Assembly: GCA_963726105.1 (NCBI GenBank)
Contig: CAVSBJ010000019.1
Location: 62,001 to 126,000 of the forward strand
Length of the DNA stretch: 64,000 nt
Direction of reading: 5' to 3'
Source of the DNA: Roseiarcus sp963726105
Lineage (GTDB): Bacteria; Pseudomonadota; Alphaproteobacteria; Rhizobiales; Beijerinckiaceae
The position numbers and the translations under genes were made by a program. Of this stretch, positions 34,712 to 47,044 are shown piece by piece. Under the pieces are notes generated by a model. That model did not search any database and was not told the origin of the DNA. It saw only the letters and a program-made list of their open reading frames with translations. Positions within the stretch are counted from its first letter, which is position 1. Every line of letters begins with the position of its first letter.

Positions 34712-35926
34712 TCATCGGCTCGACTGAATGTGGTTGCGCAGCACCGGATAGACCTGGCCATCCCAGCGCCTGCCGTTGAAGACGCCGTAATGGCCGACGC
34801 CCGCCTGCAGATGGTGGGTCTTCATATAGGGCTTCAAGCCCGAACACAGGTCCTGCGCGGCGAGCGTCTGGCCGACGGCGCAGATGTCGTCCTTCTCGCC
34901 CTCGACCGTCAGAAGAAATGTTTTCCTGATTGCGCCGAGGTCGATCGGCTCGCCCCTGTGCTGCATTTTGCCGAGCGGCAGCAGATAGCGCTGGAACACC
35001 TGATCGACCGTCTCGAGATAGAAGTCCGCGCTCATGTCCATGATCGCGAAATATTCCTTGTAGAAGTCGCGGATCGCGTCCGCCTTCTCGATGTCGCCGG
35101 CGACGCGATGATGGAAAAGATCGATGAAGGACTTCGAGTGCCGTTCGGCGTTCATGCTCATGAAAGCACACAGCTGGAGGAATCCCGGATAGACGCGCCG
35201 GCCGCGTCCCTCGAACTTGGCCGGCACGGTTCCGATCATGTTGGAGCGGAACCATTCGATCGGCTTTTCCTGGGCGAGCTCATTGACCTTGGTCGGCGCC
35301 ACGCGCGCGTCGATCGGGCCAGCCATCAAGGTGAGGCTCGCCGGCTGGAGCCCGTTGCGCTCGCGCGCCATGACCGCGGTCGCCGCGAGCGCCGAGACGG
35401 TCGGCTGGCAGACCGCGACGATGTGGCAGTCCTCGCCGATGAAGCGCACGAAATCGATGAGATGCTGGGTGTAGTCCTCGAGCGAGAAGCGGCCGTCCTC
35501 GAGCTTGACGTTGCGCGGGTTGATCCAGTCGGTGATGAACACCTGGTGGTCGCGCAACAGCGTGCGGATCGTGCCGCGCAGAAGCGTGGCGAAATGCCCC
35601 GACATGGGCGCGATCAGAAGGATCTTCGGATCGTCCTCGCCGCCAGCTTTCCGAAAGCGAAGCAACTGGCAGAACGGCGTCCACATGACGCCGCGCTCTT
35701 CGACCGGAACGGGCGCGCCGTCGATTTCAATGCTGTCGATGGCATAGTCGGGCCGCGCATGAGTGAAGCCGGCGAGCCCGACCAATTCGTAATAGGCGCT
35801 CATCCGCGCCCATGGCGAGGCGGTCGGATGCGCCGACCAGGCGGACAGGATCGCATGGGCGTTTTGCGCCAGGAGACGCACGCGATCGCCGACATCGGCC
35901 ATCCCTTGGTATGCGTCGTACATCAT
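34712..35926 (-). CDS. phaZ: Intracellular polyhydroxyalkanoate depolymerase
   Basis: 404 residues of the intracellular PHA depolymerase family. It mobilises polyhydroxybutyrate granules. Seen: ILLIAPMSGHFATLLRGT (oxyanion region), a box around Cys173 (AVCQPTVSA) where most esterases have Ser (this Cys nucleophile is characteristic of the PhaZ1 group), and GVGHYGVFNGRRW with the catalytic His. The start at ATG 35926 is where family similarity begins; the longer frame would overlap the divergent GST. Implies the host stores PHA. Confidence 0.9.
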   Translation of the reverse strand: MMYDAYQGMADVGDRVRLLAQNAHAILSAWSAHPTASPWARMSAYYELVGLAGFTHARPDYAIDSIEIDGAPVPVEERGVMWTPFCQLLRFRKAGGEDDPKILLIAPMSGHFATLLRGTIRTLLRDHQVFITDWINPRNVKLEDGRFSLEDYTQHLIDFVRFIGEDCHIVAVCQPTVSALAATAVMARERNGLQPASLTLMAGPIDARVAPTKVNELAQEKPIEWFRSNMIGTVPAKFEGRGRRVYPGFLQLCAFMSMNAERHSKSFIDLFHHRVAGDIEKADAIRDFYKEYFAIMDMSADFYLETVDQVFQRYLLPLGKMQHRGEPIDLGAIRKTFLLTVEGEKDDICAVGQTLAAQDLCSGLKPYMKTHHLQAGVGHYGVFNGRRWDGQVYPVLRNHIQSSR

Positions 35927-36024
35927 GAAAGCGCCCGAACTCTGTGGTTGAAGGTAGCAAACCGTATGCCATGGTGACTGGCACGCCCTTTGCTCATTCG
36001 CTGGCGAATGGATTGGCGGACCGA

Positions 36025-36678
36025 ATGTCGCAGACAACTCTGACTATCAGCAGCAGGAATTATTCGTCGTGGTCGCTCCGAGGCTGGTTGATGGCCAAGC
36101 TTGCGCGGATTGATTTCGAGGAAGTCGTCATTGCCCCCGACGATGCCGACGCCCGCGCCGAGATTCTGCTGCTTTCGCCGTCAATCCTGGTTCCCTGCCT
36201 CACCTATAACGGAATTCGGGTCTGGGACACCCTCGCGATCGGGGAATTCCTGAACGAAATTGCGCCAAAAGCCGGACTTTTGCCTAAAGATCAGGCAGTT
36301 CGCGCGCATTGCCGCTCCGTTTGCGGCGAAATGCATTCCGGCTTCGTCGCGCTCCGGCAGGCGCTGCCGATGAACATCAAGGCGAAGTTTCCCACCTTCA
36401 AGATCTGGTCCAAGGCGCGCGCCGACATCGACCGCATCGTCATCATCTGGAGCGAATGCCTGCAGGCCTATGGCGGCCCGTTCTTGTTCGGCAAGATCAC
36501 CATGGCGGATGCGATGTACGCGCCGGTGGTGAGCCGGTTTCGGACCTATGGGATCAAGCTCGACGGGGAACTGAAAAGCTACGCCGAGCGCATCTGGGAG
36601 CTTCCCGCCATGCAGGAGTGGCGCGCGGCCGCGATGGCCGAGCAGGAGGAGATCGAGGAGCTCGAGGCCGAGTTCTGA
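36025..36678 (+). CDS. Glutathione S-transferase family protein
   Basis: 217 residues. Thioredoxin-like N-terminal domain (TLTISSRNYSSWSLRGWL with a Ser in the active loop, then SPSILVPCLTY with the cis-Pro) and an all-helical C-terminal domain (FGKITMADAMYAPVVSRFRTY). The SSRNYSSWSLR start is typical of a GST subgroup found across Alphaproteobacteria. Start at ATG 36025 rather than 35944, because the upstream part would overlap the phaZ promoter region and has no similarity. Divergent from phaZ. Confidence 0.85.
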   Translation: MSQTTLTISSRNYSSWSLRGWLMAKLARIDFEEVVIAPDDADARAEILLLSPSILVPCLTYNGIRVWDTLAIGEFLNEIAPKAGLLPKDQAVRAHCRSVCGEMHSGFVALRQALPMNIKAKFPTFKIWSKARADIDRIVIIWSECLQAYGGPFLFGKITMADAMYAPVVSRFRTYGIKLDGELKSYAERIWELPAMQEWRAAAMAEQEEIEELEAEF

Positions 36679-36799
36679 GGCGATCGAGCCGCCTTCCCGC
36701 CCGACCTCGACCTGAGGCGCCGCGAAGGGCGCACTCGGTGAACTGCGTCGCTATCGCTCCAGGCGCCAGAGCCAATCGCAATGAATGCTGGTCCGCCCT

Positions 36800-37015
36800 T
36801 CAGTCCTTGCCCTCGTACTTGAAGGACACCTTGAGCTTGGTGCGATAGGCTTCGACCTTGCCCTTTTCGATCACAAGGTCCTGCTCGAGAACTTGCGCAA
36901 CACGCAGGTCTCGTAGGCTCTTGGAGGCGCGCTCGATGGCGGCCGCGGCAGCCTTCTCCCAGGATTCCGAGCTCGTGCCGACCAGTTCGATGACTTTGTA
37001 AACGCTCTCGGCCAT
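36800..37015 (-). CDS. Dodecin
   Basis: 71 residues: MAESVYKVIELVGTSSESWE, AIERASKSLRDLRVAQV and a closing beta-strand KLKVSFKYEG. Dodecins are dodecameric shells that store riboflavin, FMN or FAD, with a conserved Trp stacking on the flavin (Trp in SESWEKA). Length and motif are exact for the family. GGAGGATCT precedes the ATG at 37015. It lies downstream of the tetR gene on the same strand, 97 bases away. Confidence 0.92.
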   Translation of the reverse strand: MAESVYKVIELVGTSSESWEKAAAAAIERASKSLRDLRVAQVLEQDLVIEKGKVEAYRTKLKVSFKYEGKD

Positions 37016-37112
37016 CAGATCCTCCCTCGGCGCCCCTGTTGAGACCGCTTCGATTGGCGGGGACGTTTCGGGCGCGCGACGCCAACAGCTTGCGGCCCGA
37101 ACGCCCGCGAGG

Positions 37113-37724
37113 TCAAGCTGAGTGGGCCAGCGCTGAAAACATCCGCGTGATGAGGCGTCCGATTTCCGGCGCCAGCCGCTCAGGCTCGAGGCCCTGAAAG
37201 GGCAGGGCGCGGTCGACCCAGAGCGTCGCGAAGCCGTGCACGGCCGACCAGGCGACAAGGACAAGGCCGGTGGCGTCGCCCTTCGGCGCTTCACCGGCTT
37301 GCTGGCACGCGACGACGGCCTCGCGCAGAATGTTGAAAGTGCGCAATCCCGCCTCGGTCGGGCCGGTGGATGTCGAGGCGCCGTGAAACATCACGCGGAA
37401 ATACCCGGGCGACGAGACGGCGAATGTCACATAGGCTAAGCCCAGCGCTTCAAGGCGGGCGCCGGGATTGTCCGGCGCCGCGTCGCGCGCCGCGATCAGC
37501 TGTGCCTCGAGCCGCGCAAAGCCCTCCTCGGCGATCGACGCCAGCAGGTCGCCGCGGTTGGGGAAGTGATGATAGGGCGCGCCAGGACTGACGCCGGCTC
37601 GCGCCGCGAGTTCCCGCAGGCTCAACGCGTCGACGCCGTGCTGGGCGATCGTCTTGACGGCGGTCTCGATCAGCGCCTGACGCAGGCGCCCGTGATGGTA
37701 GTCGGCCTTCCTTTTCGCTCGCAC
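37113..37724 (-). CDS. TetR/AcrR-family regulator (WHG-type C-terminal domain)
   Basis: 203 residues. N-terminal helix-turn-helix about 15-60 (LSLRELAARAGVSPGAPYHHFPNRGDLL). The C-terminal ligand/dimer domain holds WSAVHGFATLWV, the WHG-type motif. It starts 9 bases after the stop of an upstream GST gene on the same strand and may be co-transcribed with it. Its target is unknown; candidates are its own operon and the membrane-protein gene upstream. Confidence 0.88.
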   Translation of the reverse strand: MRAKRKADYHHGRLRQALIETAVKTIAQHGVDALSLRELAARAGVSPGAPYHHFPNRGDLLASIAEEGFARLEAQLIAARDAAPDNPGARLEALGLAYVTFAVSSPGYFRVMFHGASTSTGPTEAGLRTFNILREAVVACQQAGEAPKGDATGLVLVAWSAVHGFATLWVDRALPFQGLEPERLAPEIGRLITRMFSALAHSA

Positions 37725-37733
37725 GGAGACGGC

Positions 37734-38360
37734 TCAGCGAGCGTACGCGTACGGGCCGCCCCGGCTCAGCGCCCTTTGATAAGCAGGCCGCGCGTGAATG
37801 CGGGTAAGAAAGCTCATGAGGTTCGGTCGCGACGCGTTCAATCCTCCCCGCGAACTCGCGGCTTCGAGCGGGAAGCTCATCATGATGTCCGCGGCGGAGA
37901 ACGCGTCCCCGGCGAACCACGGCCTGTCGCCTAGCTCCTTTTCCAGATAATCGAGATGCAGCTTTATCTGGCCGTCGACGTATCGGCGCGCCATCCAGCC
38001 GAACAGGCCAAGCCTGCTGACGACGAGCTTCAACAGCAGGGGAGGCATCAGCGAGCCTTCGGCGTAATGCAGCCAGTAGCGGTAGCGCCAGTACGATTCG
38101 TCGCCCTGCGCCGGCTCCAGATCTCGGCCGTATCGATCGACGAGATAGTCGACGATGACGCCGGTTTCGGCGAGGCGCAGCGAACCATCCTCGATGATCG
38201 GCGACTTTCCCAACGGATGGATGCGCCGCAGGCTCGCGGGGGCGAGCATCGTCTTCGCGTCCCGCCGGTAAGGAATGACTTCGTAGTCGAGGCCGATCTC
38301 TTCGAGAAGCCACAGGACGCGCTGCGAGCGCGAATTGTTGAGATGGTGGACCTTGATCAA
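37734..38360 (-). CDS. Glutathione S-transferase
   Basis: 208 residues. N-terminal thioredoxin-like domain with HHLNNSRSQRVLWLLEE (Ser-Arg in the glutathione loop), IHPLGKSPIIEDG (cis-Pro) and LAETGVIVDYL. Helical C-terminal domain with FAGDAFSAADIMMSFPLEA, the N-capping box of GSTs. Sits between the membrane-protein gene and tetR, all on the minus strand with gaps of 42 and 9 bases, a probable operon. Confidence 0.88.
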   Translation of the reverse strand: MIKVHHLNNSRSQRVLWLLEEIGLDYEVIPYRRDAKTMLAPASLRRIHPLGKSPIIEDGSLRLAETGVIVDYLVDRYGRDLEPAQGDESYWRYRYWLHYAEGSLMPPLLLKLVVSRLGLFGWMARRYVDGQIKLHLDYLEKELGDRPWFAGDAFSAADIMMSFPLEAASSRGGLNASRPNLMSFLTRIHARPAYQRALSRGGPYAYAR

Positions 38361-38402
38361 TGGCGTAAATCCCGGTGCGCCATTATCGCGGCGACCCGCC
38401 GG

Positions 38403-39110
38403 TCATAGCACGACAGCGGGGCCGTTCCGTGCGATCTTGAGCCCAAGGGCTGCGAGAATGACGCAGCCGAAGGTGACGCTGAGGCCGATGACAAGCGGCA
38501 GATGCAGCACGCCAATCGCTGCGCCGAGCCCGCTGATCGCCGCCGCGGCCCCGATGACGATCCCGACATAGGACACGAGCCGCGGCAGGAGCGGCTCGCT
38601 ACGGCGGATGTCCGCGCACAGAACAGCGATGAAGCCCAGGCCATAAGGAACGTTGCCGGCGGCGAACAAGAAGTCGAACCACGACTTGATGGCGACAAAC
38701 GGGGCAGGGTCGGCGCTATGCGCCAAGGGAAAGAAGAGCGCCGCGGTCATCGAATCGAACACCATGGCGAGCGCCACGCTGACCGCCATCAACGCCCAGC
38801 CGGCCGCGTCGAGATCGCCCGCGCGGCGCTGTCTCGACGTTAAGGCGATGCACGCCGCCAGCAACAGGCAATCGCCCAGGAACGCGAAGCCGCCCGCGAG
38901 GGCCAAGGCTTGCGGCCCGAGCCTGAGCGCGTCGGCCAAAGCTTGCGTACGCTCGGCCGGCAGCGCCGGCAGTCCGAGGGCTGGCGTCAGACGGGCGTAG
39001 AAGAGCGTGCCGACAAACAAGGCCGCCGCGCCCGAAGCCAGGAGCGCGCCGGACACAATCTCGCCTGATGCGAGCGGGTGCCGCGCCGTCTCTGTCGCAA
39101 TCGCCGCCAT
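38403..39110 (-). CDS. Multi-pass membrane protein of unknown function
   Basis: 235 residues with about six or seven hydrophobic segments and a repeated pattern of small residues. No signature that I recognise. Start at ATG 39110, preceded by GCAGGAGAGG; the frame is open to 39140. First gene of the run with GST and tetR, so it may be the principal target of that regulator. Confidence 0.7.
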   Translation of the reverse strand: MAAIATETARHPLASGEIVSGALLASGAAALFVGTLFYARLTPALGLPALPAERTQALADALRLGPQALALAGGFAFLGDCLLLAACIALTSRQRRAGDLDAAGWALMAVSVALAMVFDSMTAALFFPLAHSADPAPFVAIKSWFDFLFAAGNVPYGLGFIAVLCADIRRSEPLLPRLVSYVGIVIGAAAAISGLGAAIGVLHLPLVIGLSVTFGCVILAALGLKIARNGPAVVL

Positions 39111-39579
39111 GACGCCTCTCCTGCGGTCAGTTCTGGCCAATTCTCATCTAATCAGTGATTAGATTGAAGAGGCGTCGCAGTCAAGGCAAGATTTGGTCGG
39201 TGATTAGCGTTTGCCTGATTCAAAGGGCTCGATTTCAGTCAGCGTGTCGTTCCCGCGCGGGCGGCAATCCAGGCTCTGTCGCTTTCTCGCTGGTTGCCCG
39301 CTTTCGCGGGCATGACAGGTTAATGTGCACGCGCTTCTGGACTGAGGTTGCCGAAACTCTCGTCCGCCGAGCACGCTTGAGGCGCTTCCGATGCGCCACA
39401 TCCTCGTCGATGGCCGGGACAAGGCCCCGGCCATGAGATCGCACTTTGAAAGGCCGCGTCGGCTATTGTTCCGCTGATCGGGGATCTTACGAACGAGTTG
39501 AATTGCGATCATGACCGGCGAAGTCAGGAATGAGACCTTGGCGACCAGTCGCTCTGCGCTCGAAGGATCTGGCGATCGC
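39111..39579. other. Gene-free interval with dispersed-repeat remnants
   Basis: About 470 bases with no convincing gene. 39135-39215 is A+T-rich, with GATTAG words (ATCAGTGATTAGATTG and GGTGATTAGCG) that could form an operator for the divergent membrane-protein or YoaK genes. 39241-39320 and 39411-39433 hold palindromic repeat elements (separate entry). Confidence 0.5.
39241..39433. repeat. Palindromic REP-like elements
   Basis: CCCGCGCGGGCGGCAATCCA is followed about 35 bases later by GCCCGCTTTCGCGGGCATGA, the familiar dispersed alphaproteobacterial palindromic unit. At 39411-39433, TGGCCGGG pairs with CCCGGCCA across 7 bases. A related palindrome recurs at 41196-41215. Confidence 0.6.
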
Positions 39580-40269
39580 ATGGAGCGTTCAAAGCGAGCC
39601 GAAGTTCGAAGCGCGGAGCGTCTGGCCGCGGCGCTCGCGATGATCGCAGGCTTCGTCGACGCCTATGGCATGATCACCTACGGCGTCTATGTGTCGTTCA
39701 TGAGCGGCAACACCACCCAGACCGGCTATCAGGCGGCGGAGGGCGCGTTTGGCCCCGCTTCGCTCTCGGCGCTGGCGATCTTGTTCTTCGTCGTCGGATC
39801 GTTCGCCGGGACCCTCGTGGTCGAGTTCGCGGGACGCCATGCGCGGCGGTCTTGTATTGTGTCGTCGCGGCCGGCGCTGGCGGCGATCGTCGGCCTGACG
39901 CAGTTCGGCATGCTACCGGGGGCCTTCGCGATCGCGGCGATCAGCGTCGCGATGGGCGTGATGAACAACGCGCTCGCCCGCGTCGGCGCGCAAGCGGTGA
40001 GCCTGACCTTTGTCACCGGGAGCCTGAGCCGTGTCGGATCGAGCCTCGCGCTTGCCCTGAGGCGCGCGCCGCTTCGAGACGCCCAAGGCCCATGGGACAC
40101 GCATTTGCGTCGCGCGCTGCTCTTGGCTCGACTTTGGGCCGGGTTCCTGGTCGGAGCGTTTCTGTCGGGCGCGGTCACGCCGCGTTACGGCGCGTTGGTA
40201 TTAACGGCGCCGGCATTGATGCTCGCCGTGCTGGCGGCGTTCGATCGCCCCGACCCCGTAACGGGCTGA
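39580..40269 (+). CDS. YoaK-family membrane protein (DUF1275)
   Basis: 229 residues with six membrane segments. Family features: AMIAGFVDAYGMITYGVYVSFMSGNTT at the start, the hallmark FxSGNxT motif, and AISVAMGVMNNALARVGAQAVSLTFVTGSLSRVG in the middle. Function unknown for the family. Start taken at ATG 39580, close to the first membrane segment; ATG 39511 is also in frame, with no better ribosome-binding site. Confidence 0.85.
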   Translation: MERSKRAEVRSAERLAAALAMIAGFVDAYGMITYGVYVSFMSGNTTQTGYQAAEGAFGPASLSALAILFFVVGSFAGTLVVEFAGRHARRSCIVSSRPALAAIVGLTQFGMLPGAFAIAAISVAMGVMNNALARVGAQAVSLTFVTGSLSRVGSSLALALRRAPLRDAQGPWDTHLRRALLLARLWAGFLVGAFLSGAVTPRYGALVLTAPALMLAVLAAFDRPDPVTG

Positions 40270-40406
40270 CGGGCGCTTTGGGAATACTCGCTCGTGATTC
40301 TAAAATTCAGAACCATCGATGTCCATACTAGTGAAAAATAGAAACAATTTCTTGCGCAAAAGAGAAACTGGAATTATTATCAGTTCAGAACCGGAAATAA
40401 GAGACA

Positions 40407-40913
40407 ATGACGAAGAACGCAGACGCAAAGGCGGGAGTCGGAACGAAACGCCGCCGGGCCACCCAGCGCGAGATGGCCAAGCGGGACCTGAGACTTATCG
40501 AGAGACTGGCCGCCGGCGTGACGATCGAGGAAATTGCGGCGAGCGAAGGGATATCGTGCAAATGGGCACGAGAGCGCAAGGCGGCGATTCTCGCCGAGCG
40601 CACCGTCGATCGGCCGCACGAATTCATCCAGCTCCAGATCCGCCGCCTGAACGAGGCGATGCTCGTCGCCTACAGTTCGATGACCACGGGCAACGTGAAG
40701 GCCGTCGATCAAGTGATCAAAGTCGTGCGCGAGCTCGACCGCTATCACGGGTTCGGCGCAATCCCGAGCCCACGGAGTTTCCCTGAGGCGCCGGTCACGC
40801 CGCCGCCTCTCGCCCTGCTGGAGCCCCCGGCGGCGGAGCCGGCCCTGGTCTGGAATGAGAGCGAGCCTCGTGAAGACGGCGCGCGGAGGAACGACGTCTC
40901 AGTCAAGGACTGA
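40407..40913 (+). CDS. Helix-turn-helix protein of unknown function
   Basis: 168 residues. A basic N-terminus is followed by an HTH-like segment (about 25-65: LIERLAAGVTIEEIAASEGISCKWARERKAAI), then a helical part (RRLNEAMLVAYSSMTTGNVKAVDQVIKVVRELDRYHG) and a Pro-rich tail. The HTH plus helix layout resembles small terminase-like or phage-derived proteins, but no firm assignment is possible. The 137 bases upstream are strikingly A+T-rich compared with the rest of the window, which suggests acquired DNA. Confidence 0.65.
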   Translation: MTKNADAKAGVGTKRRRATQREMAKRDLRLIERLAAGVTIEEIAASEGISCKWARERKAAILAERTVDRPHEFIQLQIRRLNEAMLVAYSSMTTGNVKAVDQVIKVVRELDRYHGFGAIPSPRSFPEAPVTPPPLALLEPPAAEPALVWNESEPREDGARRNDVSVKD

Positions 40914-41316
40914 AAGCGCTTGCCCTGCCTTGATGACCGGCTGAGGTGGACAAGACGCAACTTCGCCGCAGACGTTTGAGACAACGCAAAAAAGCTTGAT
41001 AGAATCCTGGCGCCGCGAAGCCGCTTAGCGCTCCCGAAGGTAAGCGAGTTCGCCCTCCGAGAAATGGGATCGAGGGTGAGGCGTCAGGCGCGCCGACAGC
41101 ATTGCTGTCGAGTTTAGCGCTTGGATCGCTTCGGCGCGTGCCTTTCCAGTCGAATCGAGAGAGCAACATACCCTCGGCCAACGCCGACCCATGCCATGCC
41201 CGCGAACGCGGGCATCCAGTTATGGGCTAAACTCCCGTCAGGTGAGAGATGGTCGCCACGAGCACCCGCACATTGAAGGCGCGGTGCAGCGACCCCGTCG
41301 CCCACACGGGCGCTAA
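40914..41316. other. Gene-free interval with a palindromic repeat
   Basis: About 400 bases. A perfect palindrome ATGCCCGCG-AA-CGCGGGCAT lies at 41196-41215 and belongs to the same dispersed repeat class as 39241-39320. No supported gene; small open frames here have no coding features. Confidence 0.55.
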
Positions 41317-42237
41317 CTAATTGTGCTTCAATGCTCCCGTGCAGGCGCCGATATCGTCCTTGGAGCCGGGTAAATAGGCAGGCTCGCGGCCATCCGAAGT
41401 GCAAGTGAATTTGTTGCTGCCGATCAGGATTTGCGTACTATCGCTCAAGTGGGTGGTGGCGATCCATTGCCAAATAGCGAATACGTTGAATGCTTTCATC
41501 TGCTCGAGCGTGACAACGTAGTTGTTGGTGTCGATTTGCGTCTCGCTGTTGCGGAATTCCTCGGCCATTTCGCGCCCCACCGTGTGTGCCTCCGCCGTCT
41601 CGATCTTGCCCTTGATTCCACCGACATCCTTGATTTCAAGGCCCGATTCCAGCGAGGCGGTGATGCTTCGCGTCGTCGCGTCCGAGAAAGTACGCGTCGT
41701 GTCGTGTTCTTTCACGATCTGATGGCTAGCGCTCTGGTTGCACAACTGCTCGCAAATGAGCTTCCAGCTTCCTATCGGCGCGCCGACAGCGGTGACGACA
41801 GGGATTTCGAAAGTCGTATAGGTATACCTGTGATTGCCGTTGTCCGTGAATTTGCCTGGATACGGGTTCTCATGACCAGGACCGTTCGTCAACTCCAAGT
41901 TACCGTCGCTGTCGTAATCGAAATGCTGCGTAGTTTTCACGCCTGCGCCTGGATTGAAGACAAGTTCGAATTCGCCCTGCACGCCATTACAGCCGTGGCC
42001 GCCCTTCTTCCATGCATGAATGAGCACTTGCTTGCCGGGCGCGACGTTTTCGAACACTTCGCCAAGTTGCTTTGCGTCGGTCTCAAAGCAGTTGTTGTTT
42101 TCGCCGCTCAATGTCACGGTCACGGGTTGATGGTCTATATTCTTGACATACAAATCGAAGGCGTCTGCGAACGCATTGGGCGACCATGCCGTAATTGAGA
42201 CGCCTGCGATAGCCGCCAAGAAGACACTATTTTTCAT
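41317..42237 (-). CDS. Exported protein of unknown function, possibly aerolysin-like
   Basis: 306 residues. Signal peptide about 1-24 (FLAAIAGVSITAWSPNAFA). The mature N-terminal part is beta-rich (LYVKNIDHQPVTVTLSG) with Cys pairs. The middle has a long Ser/Thr-rich, Gly-punctuated amphipathic stretch (TTRTFSDATTRSITASLES, GLEIKDVGGIKGKIETAEAH, then ETQIDTNNYVVTLEQMKAF), like the membrane-insertion hairpin of aerolysin-type pore formers. This likeness is by eye only. GGAG stands 9 bases before ATG 42237. Base composition is clearly lower in GC than neighbouring genes, and repeats lie on both sides, pointing to transfer. Confidence 0.6.
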   Translation of the reverse strand: MKNSVFLAAIAGVSITAWSPNAFADAFDLYVKNIDHQPVTVTLSGENNNCFETDAKQLGEVFENVAPGKQVLIHAWKKGGHGCNGVQGEFELVFNPGAGVKTTQHFDYDSDGNLELTNGPGHENPYPGKFTDNGNHRYTYTTFEIPVVTAVGAPIGSWKLICEQLCNQSASHQIVKEHDTTRTFSDATTRSITASLESGLEIKDVGGIKGKIETAEAHTVGREMAEEFRNSETQIDTNNYVVTLEQMKAFNVFAIWQWIATTHLSDSTQILIGSNKFTCTSDGREPAYLPGSKDDIGACTGALKHN

Positions 42238-42972
42238 GGAATTGTACTCCAATTGCAACCCGCCCCAGCAGGCGACCATAAATTACCAGACGCGACCACC
42301 CGCACCAACATTCATTATTCGTACCTTTTGCTTTTGGGCCTCCACAAAACGGGGGAGGCCAATTCAACTCCGACGTGGACCCTCCACACTTGTAATGGAG
42401 TATTCCGGCCAACCGCTTCCTTTGGCTGCTCGTTCAGAGAAGCGACAACTCGATAACGAACACCATGTTTTGTCGCGCTTCGCTCGCAGCTTGCCAGCGC
42501 CTCTCTCAAATTCACGATCTTTAGGTGAACATCACGGTTCCGAATGTCTTTGATATCTGCACAAGCGCAGCCTTCGCGTAGCCCATAATAGACGTAGTGA
42601 CCATGTTGATTGATATGATGCGTCGAAACTGCCCGGCAGATTGGGTTTGACCCCTCCGCAGTGCGAGAGCACTGCAGAGCCTCCCTCAACGTCAGACGCC
42701 TGTTCCACCGACCTTGCCCTGAGAGGCCCCGAAGCGGCCTCGAAGGACGCTTCATCTGGGGCGGACGCGGCCATCCTTCGAGACGCGACGCTCTGCGTCG
42801 CTCCTCAGGATGAGGCGCCTCAACGCGTCGCTCCGGACCGCTCCTCAGGCTGAGGTCCGCCCTGGCGCCATTTTTAACCGCGGAACTAAAAGGGGTCGCA
42901 AGTCCCTGATTCCGTTAGGGGGCGCCGGTAAAATTACCGCTACGCCCCGGCGCGGCCTTTCGACCGGACCCC
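42238..42972. other. Gene-free interval, low GC passing into a dispersed repeat
   Basis: 735 bases without a convincing gene. The left half (to about 42650) is low in GC. An open frame at 42315-42755 (minus) reads through the repeat and has no recognisable domain, so it was not accepted. The right half carries the repeat at 42760-42865. Confidence 0.5.
42760..42865. repeat. Alphaproteobacterial dispersed repeat
   Basis: CCATCCTTCGAGACGC is followed by GCTCCTCAGGATGAGG, then a second, partly degenerate GCTCCTCAGGCTGAGG. This repeat is very common between genes in Bradyrhizobium-like and related genomes (from memory). It forms imperfect hairpins. Confidence 0.65.
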
Positions 42973-46734
<3,762 letters not shown>

Positions 46735-46772
46735 TCCGCGTTCCGCTCAACCGTTGGCCGACTGACATAATG

Positions 46773-46792
46773 ATATAAACATGTCTTTATAT
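46773..46792. promoter_or_regulatory. Putative operator of metH (A+T-rich palindrome)
   Basis: ATATAAA (46773-46779), CATGTC, TTTATAT (46786-46792): a 7-bp perfect dyad in a GC-rich genome, 39 bases before the metH start. It resembles operators of ArsR-type methionine-cycle repressors (SahR class) that sit before metH in Alphaproteobacteria; the regulator identity is inferred from memory. Confidence 0.5.
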
Positions 46793-47044
46793 GAAAGCAA
46801 GCGGCTTTGCTGCGATGCAACCAGCAAAAGCCTTTGCGACTGCCCGGTGATCTGCGAAAAGCATGGTGCCCTCTCGGTATTCGGCCAGTTAAAACGATCT
46901 ACTGATCTCGTGTGAACGAGAAGGGTGCGGAGGAAGGCCGATCGAATCGGCGGATATTGTCTTTCCCGGCAAGCGAACATCGACCGAGTCGCGCTCCGAC
47001 CGGCAATGCGAGCTTCCGTTCAAGATCCAGGCAGGGCTTCAGTT

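Noticed and set aside
42315..42755. 146-codon minus-strand frame before metH
   Set aside because: Reads through a dispersed repeat; no domain, signal peptide or ribosome-binding site.
46735..47044. Cobalamin or SAM riboswitch upstream of metH
   Set aside because: I looked for a B12 box or SAM-type core on the minus strand and saw none; only the palindrome is convincing.
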